Shown here in pieces: positions 5,591 to 8,002 of a stretch of DNA of 8,002 bases. Source of the stretch: UBA8337 sp965657665 (GTDB lineage Bacteria; Pseudomonadota; Alphaproteobacteria; RS24); contig CBFHPF010000064.1 in assembly GCA_965657665.1 (NCBI GenBank), positions 1-8,002 of the forward strand, given 5' to 3'. Numbering within the stretch: position 1 is the stretch's first letter; each line of letters begins with the position of its first letter. The position numbers and the translations under genes are program-made. Under the pieces are notes generated by a model. It was not told where the DNA came from. It made no database searches and worked only from the letters and a program-made list of their open reading frames with translations.

Positions 5591-6856
5591 ATGGACCAGA
5601 TTAAACTGCAAGAGCTGAAGAGCAAATCGCCAACGGATTTGTTGGCTTTTGCTGAAACGCATGAAATAGAAAACGCTTCGGCCATGCTGAAGCAGGATAT
5701 GCTTTTCGCGATTTTGAAAAAGCTCGCCGATAATGACGTCACGATTATTGGCGAGGGCGTGGTTGAGGTATTGCAAGACGGGTTTGGTTTTTTGCGTTCG
5801 CCCGATGCCAATTATTTGCCCGGCCCTGATGATATTTACGTCAGCCCCAGCCAAATTCGCCGTTTCGCCTTGCGCACGGGCGACACGATTGAAGGCGAAA
5901 TTCGCAGTCCGAAAGATGGCGAGCGTTATTTTGCCTTATTGAAAGTCAATCGGATTAATTTCGAAGATCCAGAAAAAGCCCGTCAAAAAGTTCATTTCGA
6001 TAATTTGACACCGCTTTATCCAGACAGCTCTCTGGGCATGGAAGTGGATGACCCGACCCGCAAGGATTTATCGTCGCGTATCATCGATATTGTGGCACCG
6101 ATGGGTAAAGGCCAGCGCGCATTGATTGTCGCGCCGCCGCGCACCGGTAAAACCGTACTGATGCAAAACATCGCGAAATCAATCGCCGCCAATCATCCCG
6201 AATGTTATTTGATTGTTCTGCTGATTGATGAACGGCCCGAAGAAGTCACCGATATGCAGCGCTCGGTTCAAGGCGAAGTGGTATCTTCCACATTCGATGA
6301 ACCGGCGACGCGCCACGTGCAAGTGGCTGAAATGGTTATTGAGAAAGCCAAGCGTTTGGTCGAGCATGGCCGCGATGTGGTTATTTTATTGGACAGCATC
6401 ACGCGTCTTGGTCGAGCCTATAACACGGTTGTGCCAAGTTCCGGTAAAGTTCTGACCGGTGGTGTTGATGCCAATGCATTGCAACGTCCTAAGCGGTTTT
6501 TCGGCGCGGCGCGCAATATCGAAGAAGGTGGCTCTTTGACGATTATTTCGACAGCGTTGATTGAAACCGGTTCGCGCATGGATGAAGTCATTTTTGAAGA
6601 GTTTAAAGGCACGGGCAATTCGGAGATTGTGCTGGATCGTAAGATTTCCGATAAGCGCGTTTTCCCGGCCATTGATATTATGAAGTCAGGCACACGCAAA
6701 GAGGAATTGCTGGTTGATGCCGGTGATTTGTCCAAGATTTATGTGCTGCGTCGCATTCTAAATCCGATGGGCGCGGTGGACGCGGCCGAGTTCCTTATCG
6801 ATAAGCTGAAAAACACCAAAACCAATAGCGAGTTCTTCGACTCGATGAACACCTAA
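5591..6856 (+). CDS. rho: Transcription termination factor Rho
   Basis: Encodes 421 residues, close to the 419 of E. coli Rho, a hexameric RNA-dependent ATPase that ends transcription at unstructured C-rich RNA. The N-terminal domain (about 1-45) contains the KSPTDLLAFAE helix. The cold-shock-like RNA site follows, with GFGFLRSPDANYL (64-76) and DIYVSPSQIRRF (81-92). The ATPase core has Walker A APPRTGKT (181-188, Lys187), Walker B VVILLDSITR (263-272, Asp268), the Q-loop region VLTGGVDANALQRPKRFFGAARN (287-309 without gaps) and the conserved IIST-ALIETGSRMDEVIFEEFKGTGN stretch. The Arg-Thr in the P-loop, where E. coli has Lys-Ala, is in my recollection usual in alphaproteobacteria. There is no N-terminal insertion of the actinobacterial kind. 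The ATG at 5591 has AAAGGA six bases upstream. Autoregulation through the leader is plausible but not shown. Confidence 0.98.
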   Translation: MDQIKLQELKSKSPTDLLAFAETHEIENASAMLKQDMLFAILKKLADNDVTIIGEGVVEVLQDGFGFLRSPDANYLPGPDDIYVSPSQIRRFALRTGDTIEGEIRSPKDGERYFALLKVNRINFEDPEKARQKVHFDNLTPLYPDSSLGMEVDDPTRKDLSSRIIDIVAPMGKGQRALIVAPPRTGKTVLMQNIAKSIAANHPECYLIVLLIDERPEEVTDMQRSVQGEVVSSTFDEPATRHVQVAEMVIEKAKRLVEHGRDVVILLDSITRLGRAYNTVVPSSGKVLTGGVDANALQRPKRFFGAARNIEEGGSLTIISTALIETGSRMDEVIFEEFKGTGNSEIVLDRKISDKRVFPAIDIMKSGTRKEELLVDAGDLSKIYVLRRILNPMGAVDAAEFLIDKLKNTKTNSEFFDSMNT

Positions 6857-6870
6857 GCTTTACTGCGGTT

Positions 6871-7560
6871 TTATTTTAGCGCCTCAGCAAACAGCGTCAG
6901 TGTGCGTTGGTGTGCCAGCGTCGCCGCCTCAGCGTCGTAATGCAGGCCATTATGGCGCGCAAATGCGTGGTCCTGTTCGGGGTAAATATGCACGCTCGCT
7001 TTATCATGCGTGGCCAGCCCGTCGGCAATAATTTGTTGCGCGGCTTGTGGCACAAATTCATCGCGACCGGCAATATGAACAAGTGTCGGCGCGGTGATGT
7101 GATGCGCTTCGGATAATAAACCGTCAATGCCAACACCATAATAGCTGCTATGTGCATCGGCATTTGTGCGGCAGGCGGCGAGAAAGCTCATGCGCCCTCC
7201 CAAGCAAAACCCTATTGTGCCGACTTTGGCGCAACCTTCATGGCGCAGATAATCAATCGCTGTTTGGATATTTTGCGCGCCGGCATCGCCGTCATAATTG
7301 CCCATCAGCTCGAATGCTTTGGGCCAATCATCTTCTTGAGCCGGATTGAGATCGGTCAGGCGGGCTTGACGCCAAAATAAATCGGGCGCGAGCGCGAGAT
7401 AGCCCTCTTTAGCCAGCCAATCACACGTCGCCTTGATATCGGCATTAACACCAAAAATTTCTTGTAACACAATAATTGATGCTGTCGGCTTATCAGCCGG
7501 CCGCGCCATATAAGCGTCGAAATAATCAGCACCTGAAGCTATTTCAATCATCTCGCCCAT
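6871..7560 (-). CDS. Dienelactone hydrolase-family alpha/beta hydrolase
   Basis: Encodes 229 residues from the chosen ATG. It matches the dienelactone hydrolase family of cytosolic alpha/beta hydrolases with a Cys-Asp-His triad. QEIFGVN carries Glu34, which in the Pseudomonas enzyme interacts with the nucleophile. GFCLGG holds the nucleophile Cys119, AGRDEFVP the Asp167, and EQDHAFAR the His198. Spacing and length agree with the classic 236-residue enzyme. The substrate is unknown: no catechol or chlorocatechol pathway genes are nearby, so a general esterase or lactonase role is as likely. A GTG directly precedes the ATG, but the AGGAG at 7571-7567 is 6 nt from the ATG and only 3 from the GTG, favouring the ATG. 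It follows the DUF255 gene by 17 bp and converges on rho with 14 bp between stops; no clear hairpin terminator separates them. Confidence 0.9.
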   Translation of the reverse strand: MGEMIEIASGADYFDAYMARPADKPTASIIVLQEIFGVNADIKATCDWLAKEGYLALAPDLFWRQARLTDLNPAQEDDWPKAFELMGNYDGDAGAQNIQTAIDYLRHEGCAKVGTIGFCLGGRMSFLAACRTNADAHSSYYGVGIDGLLSEAHHITAPTLVHIAGRDEFVPQAAQQIIADGLATHDKASVHIYPEQDHAFARHNGLHYDAEAATLAHQRTLTLFAEALK

Positions 7561-7566
7561 CACGCT

Positions 7567-7571
7567 CTCCT
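7567..7571 (-). promoter_or_regulatory. Ribosome binding site of the dienelactone hydrolase gene
   Basis: The minus strand reads AGGAG. Spacing of 6 nt to the ATG at 7560, against 3 nt to the adjacent GTG at 7563, decides the start. The site lies in the 17-bp gap after the upstream gene's stop. Confidence 0.65.
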
Positions 7572-7577
7572 GAAAGT

Positions 7578-8002
7578 TTAGCTTGTTGTAGTTTGTCGTT
7601 GTGCCAATAAAGCGTCAAGTCGGTTGATGAGCTCATCCGTTTGCGTGATCGGCGGCAGACAAGATTGGCCCGGGCAAATATAGGCAGTCGTCTGCCCGTC
7701 AATGGTCTGCTTGCCATGGGCCGGATGTGTGGGCGGTAGGCTTTGCGCATCCGTTAGGGTAATGATTTGGCGATAGGCGATAGGGTGGTGGTGTGCAGCA
7801 AGCGCGAGCTTGTTTTCCATCAATGCTTGGTTAGCCGGTGAGATAATAATAATCGATAGCGGATGACGCGCCTCATAATAGCCGTCGAGCATGGCCGTCA
7901 TCGCGGAGAAATTTTTCGCTAGATGAGCCGACAGGGCGGTGAACAAGCCTTGCGCAGCAGCGGCATAATCGGTTGTGCCGGTTAATATGGCGACCTCATT
8001 GA
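7578..8002 (-). CDS. YyaL/DUF255 (COG1331) thioredoxin-domain protein, C-terminal fragment, enters from right edge
   Basis: The frame stays open to the right edge, so the 5' part is missing and 140 C-terminal residues are visible. The end pattern is typical of the large (about 600-700 residue) YyaL-type proteins: an EVAILTG strand, a later SIIIISP segment, then DGQTTAYICPGQSCLPPITQ (residues 105-124 of the visible part), followed by a final helix. In this family the N-terminus is a thioredoxin-like fold and the middle an alpha/alpha six-barrel related to sugar epimerases; neither lies in the window, and the molecular function is not settled. The CPGQSC pair in this tail resembles CxxxxC forms of relatives, but a redox role is not shown. 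An internal TTG at 7946 looks like a start only because the frame is cut by the edge. The gene is probably co-transcribed with the hydrolase. Confidence 0.75.
   Translation of the reverse strand, partial: NEVAILTGTTDYAAAAQGLFTALSAHLAKNFSAMTAMLDGYYEARHPLSIIIISPANQALMENKLALAAHHHPIAYRQIITLTDAQSLPPTHPAHGKQTIDGQTTAYICPGQSCLPPITQTDELINRLDALLAQRQTTTS

Noticed and set aside
5405..5854. Open frame of 149 codons on the minus strand across the rho leader and 5' end
   Set aside because: Much of it is antisense to rho codons, it has no ribosome site or family match, and it would cover the leader repeat and TATAAT.
6857..6880. Shared bidirectional terminator between rho and the hydrolase gene
   Set aside because: T-rich stretches are present but no inverted repeat could be found in the 14-bp gap or at the two gene ends.
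7578..7946. Complete 122-residue protein starting at TTG 7946
   Set aside because: The same frame stays open to the right edge and the extra residues (NEVAILTG and onward) fit the DUF255 C-terminal region, so this is a fragment of a larger gene.
1..8002. TCAATGA at the left edge and its inverted copy TCATTGA at the right edge, as if terminal inverted repeats
   Set aside because: Only 7 bp match, both lie inside coding sequence of core genes, and the window edges are arbitrary; no transposase is present.

Overview
The window looks like a chromosomal segment of an alphaproteobacterium of moderate G+C. The main reason is gene order. A leftward block ppsR-maf-aroE-coaE-dnaQ and a rightward block hemE-hemJ-rho diverge from a 413-bp gene-free gap. 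This is the layout known around the replication origin of Caulobacter and Rickettsia, where the origin lies between hemE and the gene called RP001, a ppsR-type gene. The genus cannot be fixed from the sequence; a free-living marine or aquatic lineage would fit but is only a guess.

Layout. Positions 1-3410 (minus strand) hold five tightly packed housekeeping genes. In transcription order they are ppsR (regulator of PEP synthase or PPDK), maf (nucleotide pyrophosphatase), aroE (shikimate dehydrogenase), coaE (dephospho-CoA kinase) and the 5' part of dnaQ (proofreading exonuclease), which leaves the window. Gaps range from a 4-nt overlap to 36 bp, so this is very likely one operon. Positions 3411-3823 are the proposed oriC: at least four DnaA-box-like 9-mers plus weaker ones, an imperfect hairpin overlapping a CtrA-like half-site pair, and a strongly AT-rich tract beside hemE. 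Positions 3824-6856 (plus strand) hold hemE and hemJ, two late steps of heme synthesis, then rho behind a 211-bp leader with an 11-bp direct repeat at a 21-bp period and a TATAAT hexamer. Positions 6871-8002 (minus strand, convergent with rho) hold a dienelactone hydrolase-family gene and, upstream of it, the C-terminal part of a YyaL/DUF255 protein that enters from the right edge.

The genes are ordinary core metabolism and information processing (CoA, shikimate, heme, proofreading, transcription termination). All complete reading frames look intact with their catalytic motifs in place. I found no mobile element, CRISPR array, tRNA or rRNA gene, or defence system, and no evidence of a wholly new system. 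The most valuable feature is the probable chromosomal origin at 3411-3823. Start codons were re-chosen for ppsR (GTG) and the hydrolase (ATG), and a TTG start is supported for maf.
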